From positions 11,736 through 18,095 of the forward strand of contig METF01000266.1 in assembly GCA_001771235.1 (NCBI GenBank): a stretch of DNA of 6,360 nt, written 5' to 3'. Every line of letters begins with the position of its first letter. The stretch's first letter is position 1. Origin of the DNA: Candidatus Zhuqueibacterota bacterium RBG_16_48_16 (GTDB lineage: Bacteria; Zhuqueibacterota; Zhuqueibacteria; Residuimicrobiales; Sediminimicrobiaceae). The notes below the pieces were generated by a model. That model saw only the letters and a list, made by a program, of their open reading frames with translations. It ran no database searches and was not told the DNA's origin. Of this stretch, positions 1 through 5,307 are shown piece by piece. The translations under genes and the position numbers were made by a program.

Positions 1-1
1 C

Positions 2-208
2 AAAACAGTCCGGGGCACATCTTTTGGCGAGCCGCAAACGCGGGTGGATTTTCGGAAACAGCAGCAAATCGGCAAAGTGGCGGGCGCTTATCTGCAGGAA
101 AAAGACCTGGGCGAGATCGATTGCCGATTCGACGTCATTGCCATTACCTCCGGCGGGAGAGACAGCCGGGTAAAACATATTCGAGATGCTTTCTGGCTGG
201 AAGAGTAA
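2..208 (+). CDS. yraN: YraN family (UPF0102) protein, 3' end only
   Basis: The frame enters from the left edge and ends at TAA 206-208, giving the last 68 residues. They match the C-terminal half of the YraN/UPF0102 family, a small predicted restriction-endonuclease-like (Holliday-junction-resolvase-like fold) protein. The opening KT continues the family's EVKT core motif, followed by SFGEP at about residues 7-11, the helix with RKQQQIGKVAGAYL, the strand DCRFDVIAI and the closing HIRDAFWLEE. The N-terminal part with the acidic catalytic-like residues lies outside the window, so activity cannot be judged. The cellular role of YraN is not firmly established. It is followed after 34 nt by a small membrane-protein gene on the same strand, so co-transcription is plausible. 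Family assignment is confident; function is not. Confidence 0.9.
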   Translation, partial: KTVRGTSFGEPQTRVDFRKQQQIGKVAGAYLQEKDLGEIDCRFDVIAITSGGRDSRVKHIRDAFWLEE

Positions 209-242
209 CTCTGGATTTTAAAAGACAAAATAATTATAGAAA

Positions 243-572
243 ATGAAACCGCGCAAACTGTATAAAATCATTTTGAAAGTTCTCAAATGGGCCGTCGTGT
301 TCTGGCTGCTCTATCCGCTCCGCAATGCGATGAACGAGCGCGTCGACTTCACCCGTGTGGTGTTCGGCATTCTGCTGTTTGTGATATTTTCGGGCAAAAT
401 GTTATACGACCGGTTGCTGGCGCCATCGCGCAGCCAGGCGGAGAGAAGCAACCTGAAAGACGTGGCCAGCCTGTTCGCCATGATCGTCATTGTAGCGCTG
501 TTGATCGGCGTCGTGATACTCTTTGTCGGCCTGATGATTGTTAACATGGCGAAAGAAGGGTTTGACCAATGA
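243..572 (+). CDS. Small hypothetical multi-pass membrane protein
   Basis: This 109-residue protein matches no family I recognise. It has a basic N-terminus (MKPRKLYKIILK) followed by hydrophobic stretches at about residues 14-28, 38-56 and 74-101, so two or three membrane helices are likely, with the last long one the most convincing. The loop at about 60-72 is polar and basic (RLLAPSRSQAERSNLK), suggesting a cytoplasmic side. The ATG at 243 has no clear Shine-Dalgarno; the preceding bases are A/T-rich, as is often tolerated in FCB bacteria. It starts 34 nt after yraN and may be in the same transcript. Two other overlapping frames here, one per strand, look like shadows because only this frame gives a coherent membrane-protein pattern. 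It is probably a real inner-membrane protein of unknown role. Confidence 0.72.
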   Translation: MKPRKLYKIILKVLKWAVVFWLLYPLRNAMNERVDFTRVVFGILLFVIFSGKMLYDRLLAPSRSQAERSNLKDVASLFAMIVIVALLIGVVILFVGLMIVNMAKEGFDQ

Positions 573-668
573 GCCGATAATCCTTTGATGGCCGGTGGAA
601 ACTTTTCATCCTGCGGAATGTTAAAAGCACACGTGTTGTTAATTCGACTGCCTGGAATTTATTTCCTC

Positions 669-697
669 TTGATTCTAAGGAGAAATTTATTTATTAT
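669..697 (+). promoter_or_regulatory. Candidate sigma70-type promoter for tRNA-Thr
   Basis: TTGATT (669-674) and TATTAT (692-697) are separated by exactly 17 nt in an A/T-rich stretch. Initiation about 7 nt later would begin near 704, some 18 nt before the mature tRNA 5' end. The same promoter could also drive the porV gene, since there is no room for another between the tRNA and that start codon. If the organism uses a Bacteroidota-type -33/-7 promoter, this match could be fortuitous. Confidence 0.4.
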
Positions 698-721
698 TGG
701 CCTCTTGTAAATCTGCAAGAA

Positions 722-794
722 GCCACCTTAGCTCAGACGGCAGAGCGGCTCACTCGTAATGAGCAGGTCGTCGGTTCGATTCCGACAGGTGGCT
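722..794 (+). tRNA. tRNA-Thr, anticodon CGT
   Basis: A full cloverleaf can be folded by hand. The acceptor stem GCCACCT (722-728) pairs perfectly with AGGTGGC (787-793). The D stem is GCTC/GAGC (731-734/743-746) with the GG pair in the loop. The anticodon stem is GCTCA/TGAGC (748-752/760-764) around loop CTCGTAA, placing anticodon CGT at 755-757, which reads the threonine codon ACG. The variable loop is AGGTC. The T stem GTCGG/CCGAC (770-774/782-786) encloses TTCGATT. The discriminator is T794 and CCA is not encoded, so it must be added enzymatically. The G1-C72 and C2-G71 pairs and G35 agree with known threonine identity elements. Eight T (798-805) follow almost at once. Confidence 0.96.
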
Positions 795-828
795 CTCTTT
801 TTTTTGCAGAGTTCATAGGAAAAATTGT

Positions 829-1749
829 ATGAAAAAGATATCTGCTATTCTTCTTTTCTGCGCAACTGTTTTATCCGCCGCATCCCCCGGCACGACAGGT
901 TTCCAGTTTTTAAGGTCACAGGTCGGCGCCCGTCCGACCGGCATGGCCGGCGCTTTTGTCTCCGTTTCCAATGATGTCAATTCTCTATATTATAATCCCG
1001 CCGGCATCACCACATTCACAGAGCGCACTGGAAATTTCACCTATCTGAACCACCTGCTCGATTTTAATTCCGGTTTTATCGGCGCCGTGGTTCCCAAGCT
1101 GGGGCCCGGCAACGCCGGCTTTGCGATTTATTATATGGATTACGGCAACTTTACCAAGACTGATGTGAACGGGGAGAACATGGGCGAATTCGGCGCCAAC
1201 AGCATTGCGATTTCCGGGAGTTATGCTTACGAGTTTTATAAAAATCTTTATGCTGGCGCCAGCGCAAAATATATCCGCGCCGCAATAGACAATTACGCCG
1301 CAGACGCACTGGCTGTCGATCTGGGAGTTCAATACTATATTCCCGCTCAGGAATTAACCGTCGCCGCCAGCGTCAACAATCTTGGCAAAGCCATATCCGC
1401 TTTTGTCGCCGAAAAAGATGATCTGCCGATGAGTATTCGTTTCGGTCTGTCCAAAAAGCTTGCCCACCTGCCGCTGTTGCTCGGCTTTAATGTCTATAAA
1501 TTCAAAAATGAAAATTGGTATGGCGCTCTTGGGGGGGAATTCATGCTTTCGGAAAATTTGTCTCTTCGATTGGGATATGATACGGTTGGCAAGGATATGG
1601 ATACGGACTTGGGTTCGTCAAAAGATCGGCTCGCCGGCGCTGCCATCGGCCTGGGAATACGAGTCAAAGACATCGACATCGACTATTCGTTCTCCTCTTT
1701 TGGTGAAATTGGCGCGTTGAACAGATTCTCACTTTCCAGCCAATTTTAG
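829..1749 (+). CDS. PorV/PorQ family outer-membrane beta-barrel protein
   Basis: This 306-residue protein begins with a signal peptide (MKKISAILLFCATVLSA, cleavage probably near residues 17-19). The mature start carries the hallmark of the PorV/PorQ (UPF0164-like, FadL-related) family: FLRSQVGARPTGMAGAF at about 27-43, then NDVNSLYYNPAGI at 48-60. The rest is alternating strands with aromatic girdles and short turns, ending in a terminal phenylalanine (SLSSQF), typical of outer-membrane barrels inserted by BamA. The length is normal. In Bacteroidota PorV is a type IX secretion shuttle component, but such paralogues are numerous in KSB1-like genomes and many have no known role, so a secretion function is not claimed. 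The ATG is supported by AGGA at 817-820, 8 nt upstream. The gene sits 34 nt after tRNA-Thr and may be read from its promoter. Confidence 0.88.
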   Translation: MKKISAILLFCATVLSAASPGTTGFQFLRSQVGARPTGMAGAFVSVSNDVNSLYYNPAGITTFTERTGNFTYLNHLLDFNSGFIGAVVPKLGPGNAGFAIYYMDYGNFTKTDVNGENMGEFGANSIAISGSYAYEFYKNLYAGASAKYIRAAIDNYAADALAVDLGVQYYIPAQELTVAASVNNLGKAISAFVAEKDDLPMSIRFGLSKKLAHLPLLLGFNVYKFKNENWYGALGGEFMLSENLSLRLGYDTVGKDMDTDLGSSKDRLAGAAIGLGIRVKDIDIDYSFSSFGEIGALNRFSLSSQF

Positions 1750-1805
1750 TAATACAGAAATCAAATCTTGCTGTTTTGGAACTATTCGGCCATAGTAATT
1801 TTTCT

Positions 1806-1878
1806 GCCACGAAAACTCGAAGACACAAAGGTTCACCAAGATTTTTTGTGTGCCTTAGTGGCCTTGCGACTTGGTGGC
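1806..1878. repeat. Imperfect palindrome, GCCAC...GTGGC intergenic repeat
   Basis: The two halves are an imperfect inverted repeat of about 37 nt per arm. The left arm starts GCCACGAAAACTCGAAGACA and the right arm, read in reverse complement, starts GCCACCAAGTCGCAAGGCCA; roughly two thirds of positions agree. The vocabulary (GACACAAAGG, CACCAAG, GCCTTAGTGGC) resembles a dispersed intergenic palindrome that I know from several environmental bacterial genomes, with GTGTCTTTGTG/CTTAGTGGC-like words. There is no open frame in it. It may be a non-autonomous element or a DNA or RNA hairpin; function unknown. Confidence 0.65.
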
Positions 1879-2007
1879 TGACTAGATACTGAAAAACAGA
1901 CGCAAGAATGGCATTATCAGTATTATCGAGCGTTCTAATCACGTGGGTGCTGAAAGACAAAACTATTTAGGGCAAAACAATTTTTCCTGCGATATAACCA
2001 ACGAATG

Positions 2008-2077
2008 ATGAATATCGAATACCGAATGATGAAGGCCGTTCGAAATTCGGCATTCTTCATTCGATATTCATTTTTTT
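2008..2077. repeat. Inverted repeat ATGAATATCGAAT with T-tract
   Basis: ATGAATATCGAAT (2008-2020) is perfectly complementary to ATTCGATATTCAT (2059-2071), 13 bp. An inner stem CCGAAT/ATTCGG (2022-2027/2045-2050) lies in the loop. The left side also carries an 11-bp direct repeat CGAATGATGAA (2002-2012 and 2023-2033). Seven T (2071-2077) follow the outer stem, so the structure could act as a weak intrinsic terminator on the + strand. The long loop makes it more like a dispersed palindromic repeat (GAATATCGAAT-type words recur in intergenic repeats of related genomes) than a dedicated terminator. Confidence 0.65.
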
Positions 2078-2155
2078 AAATGATAATAATGTCGTTGCGA
2101 CCTCACGAATACCCGCGAAAGAGAGACTCATGCAATACAGCTATCGGGTGAAAAA

Positions 2156-2962
2156 TTGACCGCCAAAAAAATTACAGTTCCCCTGCTCAAAGAGATGAAA
2201 GCTCGCAAAGAGAGAATCGCCGCTCTGACGGCTTATGATTATGTCTTTGGCACGTTGTTGGATGAAGCGGGCATCGAGATCATCCTTGTGGGCGATTCGT
2301 GCGCCATGGTGGTCAGCGGACACGAAAACACGTTATCGTTGACCATGGACGAGGCTGTTTATCATTGCCGGGCGGTCAGGCGTGCTGTTTCGCGCGCATT
2401 GCTGGTCGCCGACATGCCTTTCCTGTCGTTTCAAATATCCGTCGAAGAAGCGTTACGAAACGCCGGACGGTTTTTTAAAGAAGCTGACGTCGATGCCGTG
2501 AAGATCGAAGGCGGCGCTTTAATGGCCGAAACCGTTCGCAGGTGTGTCGAAGCCGGCATGCCGGTGATGGGCCATCTTGGCTTGAGGCCGCAATCGGTCA
2601 AACAGTTGGGCGGCTTTGCTCTTCAGGCAAATTCACAGGAAGACGCGCATCATCTTTTGGACGATGCTTTGGAGCTGGAGCGCGCCGGTGCTTTTTCGCT
2701 GGTGCTTGAAAAAATTCCGGCGGAGGTGGCGCGGCAAGTGACAAACAAGCTGGCGATTCCGACGATTGGCATCGGGGCCGGACCCCATTGCGACGGACAA
2801 ATATTGGTCACCCACGATGTGCTCGGCATGTTCGAGAAATTTCAACCGAAATTTGTGCGACGATATGCGGAAATGGCCGGGGATATTAAAACGGCCTGCA
2901 AAAAATACATCGATGACGTCAAAGCGAATGCTTTTCCAAACAAAGATGAAAGTTACTTATAA
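2156..2962 (+). CDS. panB: 3-methyl-2-oxobutanoate hydroxymethyltransferase
   Basis: PanB transfers a hydroxymethyl group from 5,10-methylene-tetrahydrofolate to 3-methyl-2-oxobutanoate, giving ketopantoate, the first committed step of pantothenate synthesis in the cytoplasm. The 268 residues match the usual length (E. coli 264). Visible landmarks are ALTAYDY (23-29), LVGDS with metal ligand Asp47, LVADMPF with Asp86, VKIEGG with Glu118, GHLGLRPQSV (139-148), LVLEKIP with the catalytic Glu185, and IGIGAGPHCDGQILV (204-218). The start is TTG at 2156: no ATG or GTG is available in frame upstream, and the first in-frame ATG would remove 13 residues that align with the family N-terminus. GGTG at 2147-2150 is a weak ribosome site. 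panC follows after 8 nt, forming a panBC operon. Confidence 0.96.
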   Translation: MTAKKITVPLLKEMKARKERIAALTAYDYVFGTLLDEAGIEIILVGDSCAMVVSGHENTLSLTMDEAVYHCRAVRRAVSRALLVADMPFLSFQISVEEALRNAGRFFKEADVDAVKIEGGALMAETVRRCVEAGMPVMGHLGLRPQSVKQLGGFALQANSQEDAHHLLDDALELERAGAFSLVLEKIPAEVARQVTNKLAIPTIGIGAGPHCDGQILVTHDVLGMFEKFQPKFVRRYAEMAGDIKTACKKYIDDVKANAFPNKDESYL

Positions 2963-2970
2963 CACAGGCC

Positions 2971-3852
2971 ATGCAACCGCAAGTCATAAAAAGCGTCCAA
3001 GAAATGCGCCTGCGCTCCGCGCAGTTGCGGCAGTCAGGCCATAGAATCGCCTTTGTACCCACCATGGGTTATTTGCACGAAGGACACCTGAGCCTGGTGC
3101 GAAAAGCCAGGGATTTGGCGGACGTTGTGGTGATGAGCATATTTGTCAATCCGGCACAATTCGGCCCGAACGAGGACATTGCCGCATATCCGCGCGATCT
3201 TGCCAGAGATAAAAGATTGGCCGCGTCCGCAGGAACCGATATTATCTTTTCCCCTTCGAATGCCGAAATGTACCCGGAAGGTTATCAAACCAGTGTGCTG
3301 GTGAAAGATGTCAGCCAGGGGCTGTGCGGAGCTTTCCGGCCCGGCCATTTTGAAGGCGTCGCGACCGTCGTTGCCAAGCTATTCAATATCGTCCGGCCGC
3401 ACCTGGCTGTGTTTGGGGAAAAAGATGCACAACAGGCGATTGTCATTCAGCGCATGGTGGTGGATTTGAATATGGACATTGACATCGTGGTCGCGCCGAT
3501 TGTACGGGAGCATGACGGTCTGGCCATGAGCTCCCGCAACGAATATTTGACCGCCGATGAACGCCGACAGGCTGCGGTACTTTTCGAGTCGCTGCGGACG
3601 GCCAAAGAGCTGATTGCCGCAGGCGAGCGCGATGTCGACAACGTGAAAACCGCCATGAGAACGGTGATCTCAAAGGCGAGTAAAAGTCGAATTCAATACA
3701 TCGAGATTGCCGACAGCATAAATTTAAAGCCGCTTGGCCGTATCGCCGGAGAGTTTTATGTATTGCTGGCCGTATACATCGGCAAGACGAGATTGATCGA
3801 TAATGTCAAAATATCGGTGCCGGATAAAAATATTGGGCAAAATTCTCATTGA
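2971..3852 (+). CDS. panC: Pantothenate synthetase (pantoate-beta-alanine ligase)
   Basis: PanC condenses pantoate and beta-alanine using ATP through a pantoyl-adenylate intermediate, yielding pantothenate. The 293-residue protein shows the nucleotidyltransferase landmarks in order: FVPTMGYLHEGH at 28-39 with the HIGH-like HEGH, SIFVNPAQFGPNED (56-69), YPRD (73-76), LCGAFRPGHFEGVATVVAKL (118-137), VFGEKDAQQ (147-155) and the KMSKS-like region GLAMSSRNEYL (183-193). The C-terminal domain (about 195-285) includes YIEIAD and is of normal length. ATG at 2971 is preceded by only a weak CAGG; its 8-nt distance from the panB stop suggests translational coupling. The last six codons form the left arm of the terminator hairpin. 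Product and reading frame are secure; no ketopantoate reductase (panE) or aspartate decarboxylase (panD) gene is in the window. Confidence 0.97.
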   Translation: MQPQVIKSVQEMRLRSAQLRQSGHRIAFVPTMGYLHEGHLSLVRKARDLADVVVMSIFVNPAQFGPNEDIAAYPRDLARDKRLAASAGTDIIFSPSNAEMYPEGYQTSVLVKDVSQGLCGAFRPGHFEGVATVVAKLFNIVRPHLAVFGEKDAQQAIVIQRMVVDLNMDIDIVVAPIVREHDGLAMSSRNEYLTADERRQAAVLFESLRTAKELIAAGERDVDNVKTAMRTVISKASKSRIQYIEIADSINLKPLGRIAGEFYVLLAVYIGKTRLIDNVKISVPDKNIGQNSH

Positions 3853-3877
3853 TTTTTGCCCAAATTTTCTTATTTTG
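3833..3877 (+). terminator. Intrinsic terminator of the panBC operon
   Basis: TTGGGCAAAA (3833-3842) pairs perfectly with TTTTGCCCAA (3854-3863), a 10-bp stem around an 11-nt loop, followed by the T-rich tract ATTTTCTTATTTTG (3864-3877). The left arm encodes the end of PanC and the stop codon falls in the loop/right-arm boundary, so translation to the stop would interfere with folding until the ribosome releases. The A4/T4 base extension lets it work less well in the reverse direction, but bidirectional use cannot be excluded. Confidence 0.8.
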
Positions 3878-3889
3878 TCCTGTCCTTTT

Positions 3890-3916
3890 TTAGGGTCGAT
3901 GTTGTCCCTAACGACC
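3890..3916 (+). other. Possible 5'-leader hairpins ahead of the 3934 gene
   Basis: TTAGGG (3890-3895) can pair with CCCTAA (3906-3911), and GGTCG (3894-3898) can pair with CGACC (3912-3916). The two stems share GG 3894-3895, so they exclude each other. They end 5-10 nt before an exceptionally strong Shine-Dalgarno. They could stabilise the leader or modulate access to it, or be chance. Confidence 0.3.
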
Positions 3917-3920
3917 GATT

Positions 3921-3930
3921 GGAGGTGATC
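3921..3930 (+). promoter_or_regulatory. Near-perfect Shine-Dalgarno that decides the start at 3934
   Basis: GGAGGTGATC is complementary over ten bases to the usual bacterial 16S rRNA 3' end (GATCACCTCC), with 8 nt between GGAGG and ATG 3934. It is far stronger than any other ribosome site in the window and rules out the upstream TTG at 3856, which lies inside the panC terminator. Confidence 0.85.
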
Positions 3931-3933
3931 TTT

Positions 3934-4413
3934 ATGAGACGGTTTCTCATCGTGTTATGGATCTTTTGCACGCCGTTAATCCTCTTGGCGCAATTTAAAA
4001 CACAAACAGCGCCGGCCGGGATCTCCGATCAATTACGAACCGGCAGCGGATTGCGCCAGGGTTTTGCCGGCATTTTAGGATTGGATCCGTCAAGATTACA
4101 TATATCGCACTCTTATCAAATGAGTTATATGTCCATCGGAGGCGGCCTGACGCAGGGCATGTATTTGAACACGCTGTCATACCAGTTTAGCATGCCGTTG
4201 ACGCTTAGCTTCCAGTGGGGCATCGCCTATCAACCGTTTCAATCGATGAATGCCGCTCCGTTTTTAGCGAACGGGCCTTTTATCTCTGCGGCACAGTTGC
4301 GCTACCAGGCGAAAGACAATTTGTCTATCGAGCTCAATTTTCAAAGTAATCCGAATCCCTATTTTTATAATCCGTTTTATAATCGTTATTATAGAGGCGG
4401 CTTCGGATACTAG
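3934..4413 (+). CDS. Small exported, probably outer-membrane-associated protein, unknown function
   Basis: The 159-residue product starts with a clear signal peptide, MRRFLIVLWIFCTPLILLAQ (1-20), cleaved probably after LAQ or LLA. The mature part has no family I can name. It is glycine- and aromatic-rich with short amphipathic strand-like segments (LHISHSYQMSYMSIGG, LSYQFSMPLTLSFQWGIAY, ISAAQLRYQAKDNLSIELNF) resembling a few beta-barrel or beta-sandwich strands. The C-terminal 20 residues are dominated by Tyr, Phe, Asn, Pro and Gly and end FGY, with a terminal aromatic as in outer-membrane proteins. There is no cysteine at the processing site, so it is not an obvious lipoprotein. The start follows the perfect Shine-Dalgarno at 3921-3930; a longer version from TTG 3856 would begin in the panC terminator and lose the signal peptide. 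It appears monocistronic. High expression is inferred only from the ribosome site. Confidence 0.8.
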   Translation: MRRFLIVLWIFCTPLILLAQFKTQTAPAGISDQLRTGSGLRQGFAGILGLDPSRLHISHSYQMSYMSIGGGLTQGMYLNTLSYQFSMPLTLSFQWGIAYQPFQSMNAAPFLANGPFISAAQLRYQAKDNLSIELNFQSNPNPYFYNPFYNRYYRGGFGY

Positions 4414-4448
4414 CGAACCGATTCCTAAACAACATTACAGATAATAGC

Positions 4449-4531
4449 TGTCATTGCGAGGCGCTTTTTGCCAAAGTAATCTCAAGCGGATGGACGAGAG
4501 ATTGCTTCGCTGAGAAGCGCTCGCAATGACA
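4449..4531. repeat. TGTCATTGCGAG palindromic intergenic repeat
   Basis: TGTCATTGCGAG (4449-4460) is perfectly complementary to CTCGCAATGACA (4520-4531). The stem continues after one bulged G as CGCTT with AAGCG. An inner stem AAGTAATCTC/GAGATTGCTT (4474-4483/4498-4507, one G-T pair) surrounds a 14-nt loop. This matches the well-known dispersed repeat type with TGTCATTGCGAG ends and an inner GAGATTGCTTCGC word, found in intergenic DNA of many unrelated bacteria. It carries no open frame and is probably a non-autonomous, hairpin-forming element. Its position just after a gene could also give it mRNA-3'-end protection or termination activity. Confidence 0.85.
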
Positions 4532-4556
4532 ACAAGAGTCTATTTTGGAGTAAACG

Positions 4557-4670
4557 ATAATTTGGAAACGCTCCACTAGTTTTGGTTTATGGCCGGTGAT
4601 CGCGGGAGTTGGGAAAAGAATACCTAAAAAAGTCGAATTGAAAATCATCAGGATTGAGGGAAGCCAGTGA
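4557..4670 (+). other. Doubtful short reading frame overlapping the LytR_C start
   Basis: After TAA 4551-4553 this frame is open to TGA 4668-4670, which overlaps the GTG start of the next gene as GTGA, an arrangement typical of translational coupling. It would encode about 37 residues with a plausible composition, including WPVIAGVGKRIPKKVELKII. There is no ATG. The only standard start is GTG 4596 (24 residues, no ribosome site), while GGAG at 4547-4550 is well placed for ATA 4557 or ATT 4560, both rare starts. It could be a tiny leader peptide, a remnant of a gene cut back when the palindromic repeat arrived, or chance. I do not recognise it. Confidence 0.25.
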
Positions 4671-5209
4671 ATAAAAAAAATCCCAGATCCAGAAGAAGAT
4701 TGTACCAGGGCAGCAGAGTAAAGACAAAAAGAGTGGCAACGCAAAAAAGGAACATAAGCAAAACGAAAATCAAAGACGGATTAAATTCCCTGTTTATATG
4801 GGTACTGGTGGTCGTCAACGTCATTCTGGTGGCCTCCATGGTGCATAAATTGATCACACCGACAAGCTTACCCGATGGTAGTATTCCGCAGGACTATGTC
4901 GATCCGCTTAAAATTGAAGTATGGAACGGCTGTGGTCTCAGCGGGCTGGCAAGCGAATTTGCGGAATTTCTTCAGCGTGAAAAATACGATGTGGTCAATG
5001 TAACGAACGCACCTCGGTTTGATTTTGAGGTTTCGCTGGTCATCGACCGTGGCCGGAAAGATGAAAAACGCATCAAATCACTGTGTGAATCGCTAGGAAT
5101 CAGTGAGGAAAACATCCGACGCATAGCCACTGCGGAGATGACCTCCGATGCTACGTTCATCATCGGACACGATTACGCTTCGCTGAAATCTTATAAACAA
5201 ATGCATTAG
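4667..5209 (+). CDS. Membrane-anchored LytR C-terminal domain (LytR_C) protein
   Basis: The 180-residue protein has three parts: a strongly basic N-terminal tail (residues 1-37, many Lys/Arg), one membrane helix at about 40-62 (LFIWVLVVVNVILVASMV), and a LytR_C-type domain at about 80-170. The domain shows IEVWNGCGLSGLA (83-95), an amphipathic helix, the strand with FDFEVSLVIDRG (118-129), a second helix and the closing TFIIGHDY (163-170). It lacks the LytR-CpsA-Psr catalytic domain, so it is not expected to ligate wall polymers; free-standing versions are of unknown function, presumably envelope-related. Topology is predicted as N-in, domain in the periplasm. The start is GTG at 4667, with GAGGG (4656-4660) 6 nt upstream. 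The next gene, waaA, begins 98 nt downstream. Confidence 0.85.
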   Translation: MNKKNPRSRRRLYQGSRVKTKRVATQKRNISKTKIKDGLNSLFIWVLVVVNVILVASMVHKLITPTSLPDGSIPQDYVDPLKIEVWNGCGLSGLASEFAEFLQREKYDVVNVTNAPRFDFEVSLVIDRGRKDEKRIKSLCESLGISEENIRRIATAEMTSDATFIIGHDYASLKSYKQMH

Positions 5210-5307
5210 TATCTTTTGCTCATCTCATTGCGAATATTTTTTAAGGGGATGAATAGCAGACAAATAGCCGTTGCTAGAATCTCGCGCCTTTCGGAAGCTT
5301 GTGCTAC

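Larger units (their letters stand above)
1750..2155. other. Gene-free intergenic region with two palindromic repeats
   Basis: About 400 nt separate porV from panB. No frame on either strand looks like protein; the longest minus-strand frame here starts inside the palindromes and runs into porV antisense. The stretch holds two distinct imperfect palindromes (1806-1878 and 2008-2071, listed separately). Between them is a minor inverted repeat, ATACTGA (1886-1892) with TCAGTAT (1917-1923). A TGTCGTTGCGA word (2090-2100) is one mismatch from the arm of the repeat at 4449-4531. I see no convincing intrinsic terminator directly after porV. The promoter for panBC should lie here, perhaps around the A/T-rich 2071-2090, but no box pair is convincing. 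Confidence 0.7.

Noticed and set aside
629..636. ACACGTGT palindrome as an operator
   Set aside because: An isolated 8-bp palindrome upstream of a tRNA with no neighbouring regulator or second copy is expected by chance.
985..1332. Minus-strand open frame of 115 codons inside porV
   Set aside because: It is antisense to a well-conserved PorV/PorQ region; the sense frame has a signal peptide, family motifs and a ribosome site, the antisense has none.
1664..1960. Minus-strand open frame of 98 codons across the porV 3' end and the palindrome
   Set aside because: Half of it is antisense to porV and half lies in a hairpin repeat; its composition (Cys, Arg and Ser rich) is not protein-like and it has no ribosome site.
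2060..2089. Possible panBC promoter (TTCGAT with GATAAT/TAATAA)
   Set aside because: The -10-like bases are acceptable but the -35-like hexamer matches consensus poorly and lies inside the palindrome arm; too weak to annotate.
1806..2100. CRISPR array
   Set aside because: The repeats here are inverted palindromes of different sequence, not regularly spaced direct repeats, and no cas gene is in the window.
3856..3933. Upstream TTG start that would extend the 3934 gene by 26 residues
   Set aside because: It lies in the right arm of the panC terminator, has no ribosome site, and would bury the signal peptide; ATG 3934 has a perfect Shine-Dalgarno.
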